DNA of 64,000 bases, taken from the NCBI RefSeq assembly GCF_002420705.1, contig NZ_DIIM01000020.1:205956-269955 (forward strand), given 5' to 3'. Both the position numbers and the translations under genes were made by a program. The first letter of the stretch is position 1, and each line of letters begins with the position of its first letter. The DNA is from Sphingobacterium sp. UBA5670. GTDB taxonomy: Bacteria > Bacteroidota > Bacteroidia > Sphingobacteriales > Sphingobacteriaceae. The notes beneath the pieces were generated by a model. That model was given only the letters and a program-made list of their open reading frames with translations. It was not told where the DNA came from and ran no database searches. This document shows, in pieces, positions 53,752-62,960 of this stretch.

Positions 53752-55938
53752 CTAATTCCCTAATTCCAATTGATTTTTAACCAATTCGAAGTACCTACCT
53801 TTTAATCGGGTCAACCCTATATGTGTACCCTGTTCGACGATTTCTCCCTTTTCGATTACGATTATATTGTCGGCATTCTTTACCGTACTCAATCGGTGGG
53901 CCACAACAACCACTGTCCGATTCTGGAAAAAGCGATCAAGATTTTCGATGATTACCTTTTCATTATTGGCATCCAGTGAGTTGGTCGCCTCATCCAAGAA
54001 GATAAATTCAGGCGCCTTATACACTGCTCTAGCGATCATGAGCCTTTGCCGTTGCCCCTGACTAACGCCTTTTCCTCCTGTGCCTATTTTAGTTGCTAAG
54101 CCAAAAGGTTGCTCCGCGATAAATTCGTCCAGATTGGCTATTGTGATAGCATCCTGTAAGCGCCGTTCTTCCGGAAACTCGTCATTGACTGCAATATTGC
54201 GTTCAATTGTGTCAGCATAGATATAATTATCTTGCAATACAGCCCCACAGCTGTCCCGCCAAAGCGAGAAATCCAGTTGCTCCAGACGTTTACCGCCAAC
54301 AAGGATCTCGCCCTCTTCATAATCGTAAAACCTAAGCAACAGTTTCAATATAGTCGTTTTACCGCTCCCGCTTGTGCCGACAATGGCAGTTGTCTTTCCG
54401 GAAGGAAAGGATAAATTAATCTTGTGAAATATGGGTTCATTTCCAGCACCATAATAACGAAAAGTCAGATTACGGATCTCAATATCTTTTTGCGACGGTA
54501 ATTTGTCCAGATAGTCCTTCTGAATATTCTCTTCTTCCTCTGTCTCATAGATTTCATTCAAACGTTCCATACTGATCCTAGCATCCTGATAGGATTGCAT
54601 AAAGCTCAACAAAGACTCCACTGGACTGCTTACCATCCCTACGATATATTGAATGGCCATCATGCCGCCTAGGGTAATCTCGCCGTCGATGACCGCTTTG
54701 GCACTGATATAAGTGATCAAGATGCTTTTAGTCTGGTTGATTGCCATCGATCCGATTGACTGATATTGGGATAATGCGAGACTTCGCACCTTAAACTTGA
54801 ATAATCTAGCTTGTAGCGCTTCCCAGCCCCAACGTTTTTGTTTCTGGGCATTATTCAACTTAATATCCTTAATACTCTGAATCATTTCGACCATATAGGT
54901 TTGATTTTCCGAAGAAATCTTGAACCGCTTGTGGTCAAGCTCGCGCCGGTATTTCATAAAAAATAATATCCACAAAGTATATAATACCGTTGCGATAAAA
55001 AACACTACAAATATGGTCTTGTTATATACAATCAGCAGAGTTCCAAATATCAACATATTGACTAGGGAAAAAAGTGTATTTAATGTATTTCCTGTTAGAA
55101 ACGATTCGATACGCTGTTGATCCGACATCCGTTGCATCAGGTCGCCGTGGGTTTTTAGGTCGAAGAATGACATGGGCAGTTTCATGATCTTGATGAGTAG
55201 ATCCGTCAAGATGGAAATATTTACTCTTGTACTGATGTGCAGCATAATCCAGGAGCGAATAAAGGAGACTGACGTGCTTCCCGCAAATAGCATGAGCTGA
55301 GCAGTCAGGATCAGGTTAATAAAACTGATGTTCTTGGTATTGATTCCAATGTCTACTACAGATTGAGTCAAAAATGGCGTAACTAACTGAAGAATCGTAC
55401 CCAGCAGCATGCCGAGGATCAGCTGAAGAAAAAGCTTTTTGTACCGGTAAAAATAAGTAAACATCTTGTCCCATTGCAGCGCAAGTTCAGGTTCTTCTTC
55501 GTCCAACTGATAAAAGTTAGGACCAGGACTTAATAGTAGTGATAACCCTGAATGAAGTTCCTTGGTAGAATACCAATCTTTGGCAAATTCTTTTTCCTCA
55601 CACGATATCAGTCCTGTTGCTGGGTCCGCGATATAATAGCGTCCTTTTCTGATTTTATGGAGTACCACAAAATGGTTCTGGTTCCAGTGTAAGAGACAGG
55701 GAAGTTCTACTTCACCAAGTTGCTCTAGGGTCAACCGTACACCATAGGTACGAAAACCAAGTTTTTCGGCTGCTTCGGATATTCCGAGCAGATTGACGCC
55801 ATTTTTTGTGGTCTGACAAAGCTTACGGATCTTATGGATAGAAACTAACTGTCCATAGTATTTAAAGACCATACGGAGACAGGTAGCTCCACAGTCCATC
55901 ATATCCATCTGTTTATAATGAGGAAATTTCTTTAGCAC
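53752..55938 (-). CDS. Peptidase-containing ABC transporter (C39), second exporter
   Basis: The 728-residue protein has a C39 peptidase domain (Cys in MDMMDCGATCLRM, His in HWNQNHFVVLH, Asp in YIADPA), a membrane domain and a nucleotide-binding domain with VGTSGSGKTT, SQGQRQRLMIARAV and FIFLDEATNS. It should cut and export the GG-leader peptide encoded at 62595. The GTG at 55938 is chosen because LKKFPHYKQMDMMDCG then aligns with the start of the paralogue at 23743; an ATG at 55998 overlaps the upstream gene. Confidence 0.9.
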   Translation of the reverse strand: MLKKFPHYKQMDMMDCGATCLRMVFKYYGQLVSIHKIRKLCQTTKNGVNLLGISEAAEKLGFRTYGVRLTLEQLGEVELPCLLHWNQNHFVVLHKIRKGRYYIADPATGLISCEEKEFAKDWYSTKELHSGLSLLLSPGPNFYQLDEEEPELALQWDKMFTYFYRYKKLFLQLILGMLLGTILQLVTPFLTQSVVDIGINTKNISFINLILTAQLMLFAGSTSVSFIRSWIMLHISTRVNISILTDLLIKIMKLPMSFFDLKTHGDLMQRMSDQQRIESFLTGNTLNTLFSLVNMLIFGTLLIVYNKTIFVVFFIATVLYTLWILFFMKYRRELDHKRFKISSENQTYMVEMIQSIKDIKLNNAQKQKRWGWEALQARLFKFKVRSLALSQYQSIGSMAINQTKSILITYISAKAVIDGEITLGGMMAIQYIVGMVSSPVESLLSFMQSYQDARISMERLNEIYETEEEENIQKDYLDKLPSQKDIEIRNLTFRYYGAGNEPIFHKINLSFPSGKTTAIVGTSGSGKTTILKLLLRFYDYEEGEILVGGKRLEQLDFSLWRDSCGAVLQDNYIYADTIERNIAVNDEFPEERRLQDAITIANLDEFIAEQPFGLATKIGTGGKGVSQGQRQRLMIARAVYKAPEFIFLDEATNSLDANNEKVIIENLDRFFQNRTVVVVAHRLSTVKNADNIIVIEKGEIVEQGTHIGLTRLKGRYFELVKNQLELGN

Positions 55939-55966
55939 GTTATATTGTTTATTGTCATATATTAGT

Positions 55967-56839
55967 TTATTTATAAAGACGATGAAGATCATTGTCATGT
56001 ACCGCCATCCAGATCAGGTTGAAGGGGTGTAAATCTGTAAGAAAGCGTTGCTTTTCATGTTGGATATATGGAAGTCGTTTTTTCCATTCTTGATCGTGAA
56101 TGCTCTTAATTATCATAGGAATAGATGTGGCTATATCCCTAACATTTATTTTAATGTATGCCCTACTGTCTATATAGTTTTCAATATCGGGACAGCCATC
56201 ATAGAAACAGAGGGATTCAGTTATGATGGGATCCACAATTTTTTCGGTAAAATAACCTTCCTGAAAGCAATTTTCACAGGCGAAATGATAACAGTACGAC
56301 CATAGTCCATCATATTTATCTGGTAAAAAGCCTTTATAATTGGACAGTTGTTGAAAGAAGTTACCTTTTGAGGGGCGGCCGAAAATGTCCAACCCCTCTT
56401 CAAATAGCTGATCCAACACATATACGAACTCAAGGCGCCTATTATGCCCTTCTAGCCCCGACAGTTCGCTCACAATACAGGACAAGACGTCTTTTTTTAG
56501 TGGGGCAATATCTTCCCTGAAGCAGGTCCCACACATACCTTCTGATCGCATAGGAAAAAAAGGTAAATGCAAATGTATATCCATAACAGCTCCAGTGGGA
56601 TGTGCTTTAGCAAAATAAGATACGGAAGGTTCTGTCATAAAGGTGATCGATTTCTCAGGCAGATATCCCTGTTGAAGTGTTCTTTCATAAGGATAGGTTA
56701 ATATTACCAGTCTGTCATAAGATTCATCCGTCACAAACTGCAGATCTTTCCAAACAGTCTTTCCGTCAAGATATCGTAGCGAAAAGCGTTTTAGGAGATC
56801 GTCATCAGGCCTTGCAAAAGTGGTCAGTCTAATTCTCAT
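55967..56839 (-). CDS. GT10-like (fucosyltransferase-type) glycosyltransferase
   Basis: The C-terminal part has the GT10 signature: ACENCFQEGYFTEKIVDPII followed by TESLCFYDGCPDIENYID, where the Glu-Asn and the TEKI-type donor-binding residues are characteristic of alpha-1,3-fucosyltransferases. The 290-residue length is that of a compact bacterial enzyme. The donor in this organism is not known; nucleotide-fucose is only the family norm. It follows the GT2 gene by 14 bp and precedes the exporter genes. Confidence 0.8.
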   Translation of the reverse strand: MRIRLTTFARPDDDLLKRFSLRYLDGKTVWKDLQFVTDESYDRLVILTYPYERTLQQGYLPEKSITFMTEPSVSYFAKAHPTGAVMDIHLHLPFFPMRSEGMCGTCFREDIAPLKKDVLSCIVSELSGLEGHNRRLEFVYVLDQLFEEGLDIFGRPSKGNFFQQLSNYKGFLPDKYDGLWSYCYHFACENCFQEGYFTEKIVDPIITESLCFYDGCPDIENYIDSRAYIKINVRDIATSIPMIIKSIHDQEWKKRLPYIQHEKQRFLTDLHPFNLIWMAVHDNDLHRLYK

Positions 56840-56853
56840 ATACCTCTGTAATA

Positions 56854-57768
56854 TTAAATAGTTTCAAACAATTTTTTCACGCTCGTATATTCTTCCATCT
56901 CTAAGGTATCAAGCGTCTGGAGGTACAATGCTTCCCAGTTTTTATCTTCTGCATTATTGACTATATAATGGTAAAGCTGCCCTTCTATAATCGCCTGAAA
57001 TATTCCTACAATTTCTTCTTTACAAGATTCGTCCAATAATTTGGAATTCATTAAATCAAAATAGCAATCCTTTATCAGACGGCAGAAGCCCATTCGTGCG
57101 GCAGCTATTTTTTGCGGTGTCATTCCATTGGAACGGTAGAAACTATCTATCTGCCCATTATCGATTCGGAAAGAAGGTGCATGGAGTAAAGCCCGAATAG
57201 AAAGCTCAACATCTTGCAAGCGTTCAAATGTTTCATTCCAACCACCGATTTTTTGCAAAAATTTAACATTCCATACCGGGGACATGGTATGCCAGGGAAT
57301 CTGATGTTTTATCAACCCAAAAATTAGGTTTTGGAGATTATTATCGGGGTGACAGAAGGTACCCATGACCGTTCCTGCATCGTTAACAAATGCTGTTTTG
57401 AATACATAAAAATCAAACCCTCTGTTGGATTGTATATATTGGAGACGTTGATATAAGCAATCAATAGCCAGATAATCGTCTGCATCAACGAAGATCAACC
57501 ATTCTGACTTCGCCTGTTTCAACCCAATATTGCGGCATACATTCGCTCCCTTTACAGTTGTCAGGTCACTTCGTTTTAAGAGCGTAAACCTTGAATCATT
57601 GCTTATTAATTCATGTACAGCTCCTATTGAACCATCAGTTGAACCGTCGTCTATGATAATGCATTCCCAATTAGTATAAGTTTGCAAGCAGACACTTTCT
57701 AATGTTTGAAGCACATGTTCGCTGTTATTGAATAGTGGTATGATAATACTCACTGCTATTTTTTTCAT
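56854..57768 (-). CDS. GT2-family glycosyltransferase
   Basis: A 304-residue GT-A enzyme with VSIIIPLFNNSEHVLQTLES, IIIDDGSTDGS and the DxD-type motif in LIFVDADDYLAIDCLY. The C-terminal half is typical of peptide- or polysaccharide-modifying GT2 enzymes. Its start lies inside the LanC-like gene by 44 bp, so the two are coupled. The acceptor is likely the secreted peptide of this locus. Confidence 0.9.
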   Translation of the reverse strand: MKKIAVSIIIPLFNNSEHVLQTLESVCLQTYTNWECIIIDDGSTDGSIGAVHELISNDSRFTLLKRSDLTTVKGANVCRNIGLKQAKSEWLIFVDADDYLAIDCLYQRLQYIQSNRGFDFYVFKTAFVNDAGTVMGTFCHPDNNLQNLIFGLIKHQIPWHTMSPVWNVKFLQKIGGWNETFERLQDVELSIRALLHAPSFRIDNGQIDSFYRSNGMTPQKIAAARMGFCRLIKDCYFDLMNSKLLDESCKEEIVGIFQAIIEGQLYHYIVNNAEDKNWEALYLQTLDTLEMEEYTSVKKLFETI

Positions 57769-58597
57769 AGATTACTTCTGCCCCTTTTATGTTAGTAACG
57801 TAGTCCAACAAAAAACTTCTACCCTCCGTGTCGTCCCATTGGTTCAACGGGAGAAAAATTTCCGAATTATTTTTTTCCAAAGAATCTCGCACTTTTCCCC
57901 AATAGATTTCTTTTTTACTTATCGGATTTTTGGGAACAAAAGGTTTAAGCTTCTTTTCCCAATAAGGATGTTCATATTGCTTAATTGCACAGTACAGTTT
58001 AAGAAGTGACAAAGATGCAATATCCAAAGGTCTTCCACTGTCCAAAAGTTCCAGCACTTGTTCTATAAACGAGTAGAAGTAGGTTTCAAAAGTGCCTTCA
58101 TTTCCGTTTACCTTGGCTATGAGGCTAAATTTTAATATGATCTCTATTCCGTTCTCTACTGCAGGACGAGAGGAATAGTCCAAATTCAGAAGATATTGAT
58201 TTAATTTTTCCACCAATAATTTTAGGCACTCAAAATGGACAAACTTTCTATGAGAAGATGCCCTGTTACCTTTCGAATACAGACGTATCTGGTAGAAGGT
58301 AACGAAATCTAGTATCCTTTTGGGGCAGATTTCAATTTGTAGATGTTCTTTGATGGTCAGTTTATAGATCATATCGTCAATATCTTCCAATACCTCATCC
58401 ACATCACAGTCAATTTTCCCTACTTTACCCAAATAAGCAACCAGCCAGCCTAGCCCTAACAGACCATCTTCAAACCCGTACTTGCCGCTGGAGACTACTA
58501 TTGAAGCCCAATTGTCCAATAAATTTTCCTTTCCAACTTCTTCGTTATAAAAAGTGTATTTAAAAAGAATATCACTTATTACCATAATGTGTTTCAT
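57725..58597 (-). CDS. LanC-like alpha/alpha-fold protein without zinc site
   Basis: The 290-residue helical protein carries YGFEDGLLGLGWLVAYLGKV, which matches the first GxxG repeat of LanC-type cyclases. It lacks the Cys, Cys-His zinc ligands, and is about 100 residues shorter than usual. A cyclase role is therefore doubtful; a binding or scaffold role within the glyco-peptide machinery is more likely. It begins 7 bp after the glycosyltransferase-like gene at 58604 ends. Confidence 0.6.
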   Translation of the reverse strand: MKHIMVISDILFKYTFYNEEVGKENLLDNWASIVVSSGKYGFEDGLLGLGWLVAYLGKVGKIDCDVDEVLEDIDDMIYKLTIKEHLQIEICPKRILDFVTFYQIRLYSKGNRASSHRKFVHFECLKLLVEKLNQYLLNLDYSSRPAVENGIEIILKFSLIAKVNGNEGTFETYFYSFIEQVLELLDSGRPLDIASLSLLKLYCAIKQYEHPYWEKKLKPFVPKNPISKKEIYWGKVRDSLEKNNSEIFLPLNQWDDTEGRSFLLDYVTNIKGAEVIYEKNSSEYYHTTIQ

Positions 58598-58603
58598 GAT
58601 GTG

Positions 58604-60109
58604 TTAATTTAATAGTAAATTATAAGCTATAGGAAGGATGCGACGAAGCTCCTGTGGAAAATTGTCTTCAGTAGGAACTAGGTTTGAGTCGGCCCTCTTT
58701 TCATTTCTATGCAATAACAACGCATAACAGCCCCTTGAACATTCTTTCCTGTTGAATTTACCACGATTCTGATATAAAAGATCACTGTCCAATAATTTCT
58801 CAAAGCTTTCTACAAAAAGAGCATCCACTCTGTAGTTGGTTACGACATCAAACCATAGACTCGTGTCGTTACTCTCTTCCAATATCCGAATAATGCTGGC
58901 GATATCTGGCAAGACATGAATCGGTAAAATCAGACACTGATCATATCCCTCCCAATACCTTTCGTTCCATAAATAAGGGGATGAGTCTATCTCTTCGTCC
59001 ATTTCTCGTTTTTCCTCCCCGTTCAAAAAGACCGCGACATTTAGATATTTTTGAATATATTTTTTCAACAATTCAAACAGACGGATTATAGATTGGCCGA
59101 TCTTTTCAATGCGAAAGATAATCGCTTTTTCAAATATTGATTTCCGTTCTGCATCCAATTCCTGACGTCTGTTTTGTATAAACTCAACGATTTTAAAACT
59201 ACAGGTTGTTGGCGGGATTGTGAGTAGACCATCATCATACCAGGGGGGATAGTTTAAGTATTCAGTCTTTTTAAAAAACTTGTCCTTTTCTGTGATATTT
59301 CCCGAGTAATGCTGGATAGATTTTTTATCCCATTCATCTATTGGGCTGAAAGGCCATGAAAAATCCATTTCGGGATGTATCTGTACTTTCTTTTCAAAAA
59401 ACCAGAGGTTCCAAAGTACGGCCCACATATCGGCGCACCAAGCTTGTATACCCCTTTTTTTATTTTTGAATTCTTTATTTTTAGGGTACTGATCTTCCCA
59501 GAGCTGATGATTATACCTTTTCATCAGAGCATATAACTCTTCACAGTCCTTCTCCACTTTCTCCCAAAAAGATGTTGTAATTCCTTTCAGCACATACTGC
59601 GCTCCGCCAGTATGAGAATCGTTCCGTTCTAAAATTTCCTTCGAAATGCCCACGATATTTATCATATCATTTAACAAACCATCAGTTGCTGCTCCTCGGA
59701 TATATTGGCTATCCAAATAGTTTCGCGTATCAGATACATAACATATATTGTTTTTTTCCCCAGCAGGTATGTTAGGAATTCGAGAAAATAAAATATCAGA
59801 ATCATGGTAAAAAATAGTCATTTCTTCAAGTTCTGGAAATTTCTGGAAGTGCTGTTTTAGGATATGCGGGCGAATTGACGAGATATAATTGGTTTCTTTT
59901 CGATAATCGGGATAAGAAAAAAATTGCGCATAACCGTAATTTTGTTCGATAAATAAAACAAACTGGGGACTTAGCCCTGTTATATTATTGTACCCAACTA
60001 CAATTTGAATGTGATCTCGGTTAATTCCCAAAGAGAGAAAGTTGCGGATTTGAATTTCTAATTGCCAGATAAAATAAGTAGTATCGGGTTGAGCAGAAAG
60101 ATAAATCAT
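58604..60109 (-). CDS. Putative glycosyltransferase with DxD motif, 501 aa
   Basis: The protein has an N-terminal GT-A-like fold: IFYHDSDILFSRIPN (DxD-type) at about residue 100, then SHTGGAQYVLKG at about 165, and WCADMWAVLWNLWFFEKKV. A second module of about 150 residues (SPYLWNERYWEGYDQCLILP) follows with no clear match. It overlaps the FkbM-like gene by 4 bp (ATGA). The call as sugar transferase is by motif and context. Confidence 0.65.
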   Translation of the reverse strand: MIYLSAQPDTTYFIWQLEIQIRNFLSLGINRDHIQIVVGYNNITGLSPQFVLFIEQNYGYAQFFSYPDYRKETNYISSIRPHILKQHFQKFPELEEMTIFYHDSDILFSRIPNIPAGEKNNICYVSDTRNYLDSQYIRGAATDGLLNDMINIVGISKEILERNDSHTGGAQYVLKGITTSFWEKVEKDCEELYALMKRYNHQLWEDQYPKNKEFKNKKRGIQAWCADMWAVLWNLWFFEKKVQIHPEMDFSWPFSPIDEWDKKSIQHYSGNITEKDKFFKKTEYLNYPPWYDDGLLTIPPTTCSFKIVEFIQNRRQELDAERKSIFEKAIIFRIEKIGQSIIRLFELLKKYIQKYLNVAVFLNGEEKREMDEEIDSSPYLWNERYWEGYDQCLILPIHVLPDIASIIRILEESNDTSLWFDVVTNYRVDALFVESFEKLLDSDLLYQNRGKFNRKECSRGCYALLLHRNEKRADSNLVPTEDNFPQELRRILPIAYNLLLN

Positions 60110-60627
60110 AATACAGTATTTTTTATAAAAAAGTCAAAACCTCCAATCCGATTGATATATGTATATTCTCTTTTCTTAAATATCGTATAAATTAGATGAA
60201 GCTGCTGAATGTTCAGAATGGAAATAACGGAAACATTCCATTGAAAAAATTGGTCTCCGTTAATAATGATATCTAAATCATATTGTTGCAAGTTGCAAAA
60301 ATCGATAGGGGCAGTTAATAACGTTTGAATGGTATCCAATGTAAAATATGGTAGTTTTTCTCCATTCGTATTTTTTATAAGTATATTTTCAGATGAAGAT
60401 AATGCTCCATATAAGTTCAAATGGTCACGAGATTTACCTAAATATTCAAATAATTTACTATCTTTTTCTGTGCATAAACCTCTCCAGAATAATTCTTTAT
60501 ATAGTAAATAGGAAATACTCTCTTGTCCACCAGAGCCAGCTCCTAAATCTAAATATATTCCGTTAGGTTGTTGGCTAAATAGGTGTTTAATATACTGATG
60601 TATTTTTATTGATATGTTAATCATCAT
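60106..60627 (-). CDS. FkbM-like small methyltransferase-fold protein
   Basis: The 173-residue protein opens with YLDLGAGSGGQESISYLLYK, LFWRGLCTEKDSKLFEYLGK, SRDHLNLYGALS, which is the SAM-binding start of FkbM-type methyltransferases. At 173 residues it is shorter than most. Methylation of a sugar or peptide group in this locus is possible. It overlaps both neighbours (11 bp and 4 bp), so the genes are tightly co-translated. Confidence 0.65.
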   Translation of the reverse strand: MMINISIKIHQYIKHLFSQQPNGIYLDLGAGSGGQESISYLLYKELFWRGLCTEKDSKLFEYLGKSRDHLNLYGALSSSENILIKNTNGEKLPYFTLDTIQTLLTAPIDFCNLQQYDLDIIINGDQFFQWNVSVISILNIQQLHLIYTIFKKREYTYINRIGGFDFFIKNTVL

Positions 60628-61489
60628 ACTTTATAAAAGTGAGCCAAAAATCTCTATCATATTTTTCCCATGCATGAACTCCCATAGGTAATAGATAATC
60701 ATTCATCTTATAGAGATATCGGGGATGCATTTCTATAGAAAATTTTGAAGCTAACTTGGGAGAACACACTTTAAAATCAGTAAAAACATTAGGAATTAAA
60801 ACAGACCACAAATAATCCTCGTTAAGTTCAGGCATCTCAAAAAGAGAAATTAATAATTCGGAACTTTTGACAGAAAGGTTATTATTACGATCAGTGAATA
60901 AAGCAGTCAATTTTCCATTAGTTGCTTTAACATTGTTGTAGTTCATGTATATTTCTTTTGACTCGTATAAATAGTCCAATATTTCTCGTTGCTTTTTTAC
61001 ATTCCTTAATGAAAATCCACCATTTCCGCCCTCACCAAACTGAAAATCTGTATTTTTGCAAAATCCTCGAAATAGAGGGGCACCAATGTAATCAAAATTA
61101 AGGTTAGCCCATATATCTAATTCATCCTTAAACACCCAACAATCCAATTGATAAATAAGTATATAGTTGATACTATCAAAAAGTCTATAGAATTCTTTGT
61201 GAAACATCAATTTATTGTAATTCAGAGTATTGAAAAAGAACCATTCGGAAAAAAATGAAATTTGGTATTGAATCTGATATTGCTTAATAATTTGGCTGTA
61301 GCATTCCCATCTAATACTTTCGCTGACAATGAAAAAGAAATGCCTTTTTCTGAATATTAAAAGACCTTTCTTTAAAGATAGTATCTCATTTAACGATAAT
61401 GAGTTGAAATTTTTATACAAAATAATAACGACAGCTATCTCTGCTTCCAAGATAGTCTTTTTCATATCCATTTCTTTATGTAAAAACAT
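60617..61489 (-). CDS. DUF5672-type putative glycosyltransferase
   Basis: The 290-residue protein has the DUF5672 pattern: YILIYQLDCWVFKDELDIWA, LNFDYIGAPLFRGF and GGNGGFSLRNVKKQREILD, the last resembling a sugar acceptor-binding region. The family is believed to act as glycosyltransferases. It follows the thioredoxin gene by 12 bp and overlaps the FkbM-like gene. Confidence 0.75.
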   Translation of the reverse strand: MFLHKEMDMKKTILEAEIAVVIILYKNFNSLSLNEILSLKKGLLIFRKRHFFFIVSESIRWECYSQIIKQYQIQYQISFFSEWFFFNTLNYNKLMFHKEFYRLFDSINYILIYQLDCWVFKDELDIWANLNFDYIGAPLFRGFCKNTDFQFGEGGNGGFSLRNVKKQREILDYLYESKEIYMNYNNVKATNGKLTALFTDRNNNLSVKSSELLISLFEMPELNEDYLWSVLIPNVFTDFKVCSPKLASKFSIEMHPRYLYKMNDYLLPMGVHAWEKYDRDFWLTFIKYDD

Positions 61490-61501
61490 ATACTATATTT
61501 T

Positions 61502-62533
61502 CTATTTTTGAAAACATTCTGCTAGTTTTTTTTCCAACGCTTTCCCCTGCAATCCTCTAGCGATGATTTTCCCTTCTGGATCAATCAGAAAATTATCAGG
61601 GATAGCTTTAACAGCCAGTTGAGTTGCTACGGCCCCCACCCCAAAACCTGCTAAATCAGATACCTGAAGCCATGGTAATTTATCTTCGTTGATAGCGCGA
61701 ATCCAATCACTTCTTTTTTCATCAAAAGAAAAACTAATGATTTCCAATCCTTTAGCATGATAACAATTATACCATTTCAACAGGTTGGGATTTTCTTGCC
61801 TGCAGGGAGCGCACCAGCTTGCCCAAAACTCTAACAAAAGATATTTGCCTCTATAAGCGATAATTGAACTTTCATTTCCCAAAGTATCAGACATATGCAA
61901 ATTTTTCATTTGAGCACCAATCCGGGTTTCAAGAATGGATTGTATTTTCTTATATCGATAGGTATATTTAAATTTTTCTGGAACTTTCATCAACATCGAT
62001 TTAATATAATCATCGTTTAAAGAATTAGTTCTTGCCATCCATTCCAATGACCAAAGAGCGTAATAAGTATCAATGTGTTCATGTATGAATTGTTTTTTAA
62101 ATAACTCTGTTAATTCTTTTGAAAGTCCTTCTAAAGAATCCCTATACATACGTTGTAAATATTCTGTTTCCGAATTAGTAATCTTAAAATCCTTATTTTT
62201 TCTTTTAATTATTTTTAAACCCTCGAAATCAATGATCTTGCCGGGCTCTACCCAAAAACTGTAAATAACTTCATTTACTCGATGGCTATTGGCAGAAAGA
62301 AGAAGAAGGGCAGCGGGCTCATTAATGTTGGCACTATATTTAAAAAGACTATTCTTATCTAGAATAATACTATCCTTGAGAACGTCAGCATCAATGAGAA
62401 GCTGTGTGTAAAATTTCGTAAAAGGTAAGGTATCTATTTTTCCATTAATTTCAAAAGTGGTATTTTTTTGAGCTACACCAATAAATGGTATCAAGTATAA
62501 TAGTAAAAACGACAATAGAATATTTTTTTTCAT
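61502..62533 (-). CDS. TlpA-like thioredoxin with N-terminal DUF4369-like domain
   Basis: The ATG at 62533 begins a signal peptide (MKKNILLSFLLLYLIPFIGV), making a 343-residue exported protein. The C-terminal redoxin domain has WASWCAPCRQENPNLLKW, so the CAPC active site is intact, and a DUF4369-like domain comes first. It sits between the precursor and the sugar-transferase genes; reduction or shuffling of the precursor's six cysteines is a plausible job, with the VKOR fusion as the oxidant. Confidence 0.88.
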   Translation of the reverse strand: MKKNILLSFLLLYLIPFIGVAQKNTTFEINGKIDTLPFTKFYTQLLIDADVLKDSIILDKNSLFKYSANINEPAALLLLSANSHRVNEVIYSFWVEPGKIIDFEGLKIIKRKNKDFKITNSETEYLQRMYRDSLEGLSKELTELFKKQFIHEHIDTYYALWSLEWMARTNSLNDDYIKSMLMKVPEKFKYTYRYKKIQSILETRIGAQMKNLHMSDTLGNESSIIAYRGKYLLLEFWASWCAPCRQENPNLLKWYNCYHAKGLEIISFSFDEKRSDWIRAINEDKLPWLQVSDLAGFGVGAVATQLAVKAIPDNFLIDPEGKIIARGLQGKALEKKLAECFQK

Positions 62534-62551
62534 TGACAGTCGGTTGAAAAC

Positions 62552-62576
62552 GTTCCCTTTTATAGCAAAAGGGAAC
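62552..62576 (-). terminator. Attenuator-like hairpin after the precursor gene
   Basis: A perfect 10-bp stem (GTTCCCTTTT with AAAAGGGAAC) and five-base loop lies between the precursor stop (62595) and the thioredoxin start (62533), followed on the minus strand by GTTTTC. It could let precursor mRNA greatly exceed the maturation genes. Confidence 0.6.
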
Positions 62577-62594
62577 ATTTAATTAATTTAAATT

Positions 62595-62840
62595 TTACTT
62601 CTTATTGCATACACCCTTTCCTGTGCCGCCCGTGCACCACGAATCACATGTATATTTGTCATGAGCTTCCTCTCCGCAATCATAAGGAGAATTACAATTA
62701 CATTGGGGAGGTGGTTCTGTTGGTGGATCTGTAACCGGATGTGATGTACCTGTATAGCCACCAAGTACATTTTTCAACTGTACTCTTGACAGCTGTTCTA
62801 CTTCTTTCAAATTCAGATTTTTTAATGAAATCTTTTTCAT
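62595..62840 (-). CDS. GG-leader precursor with six-Cys, Thr/Pro-rich core
   Basis: An 81-residue peptide whose ATG at 62840 gives the leader MKKISLKNLNLKEVEQLSRV then QLKNVLGG, cut after Gly28. The 53-residue core starts YTGTSHPVTDPPTEPPPQ, a mucin-like Thr/Ser/Pro stretch, then CNCNSPYDCGEEAHDKYTC and DSWCTGGTGKGVCNKK, with six cysteines that could form three disulfides. The layout (GG leader, C39 exporter, thiol enzymes, four glycosyltransferase-like genes) suggests a glycosylated, disulfide-stabilised secreted peptide, like the glycocins in concept. Activity is unknown. Confidence 0.85.
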   Translation of the reverse strand: MKKISLKNLNLKEVEQLSRVQLKNVLGGYTGTSHPVTDPPTEPPPQCNCNSPYDCGEEAHDKYTCDSWCTGGTGKGVCNKK

Positions 62841-62960
62841 AATTTTGAAATTTATAAACGACTTGATATCCATTCCCTCTAGGATATCTTGAGAGGGTCT
62901 TTTTTACCAGGGAGCCTTCTGTTTGCCCGAGATCGTTTCGAACCGGATCGGGCTCTTTTT

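Noticed and set aside
62875..62955. Two stem-loops followed by T-runs on the plus strand upstream of the six-Cys precursor
   Set aside because: There is no plus-strand gene to terminate, and on the minus strand no T-run follows, so they are not called as terminators.
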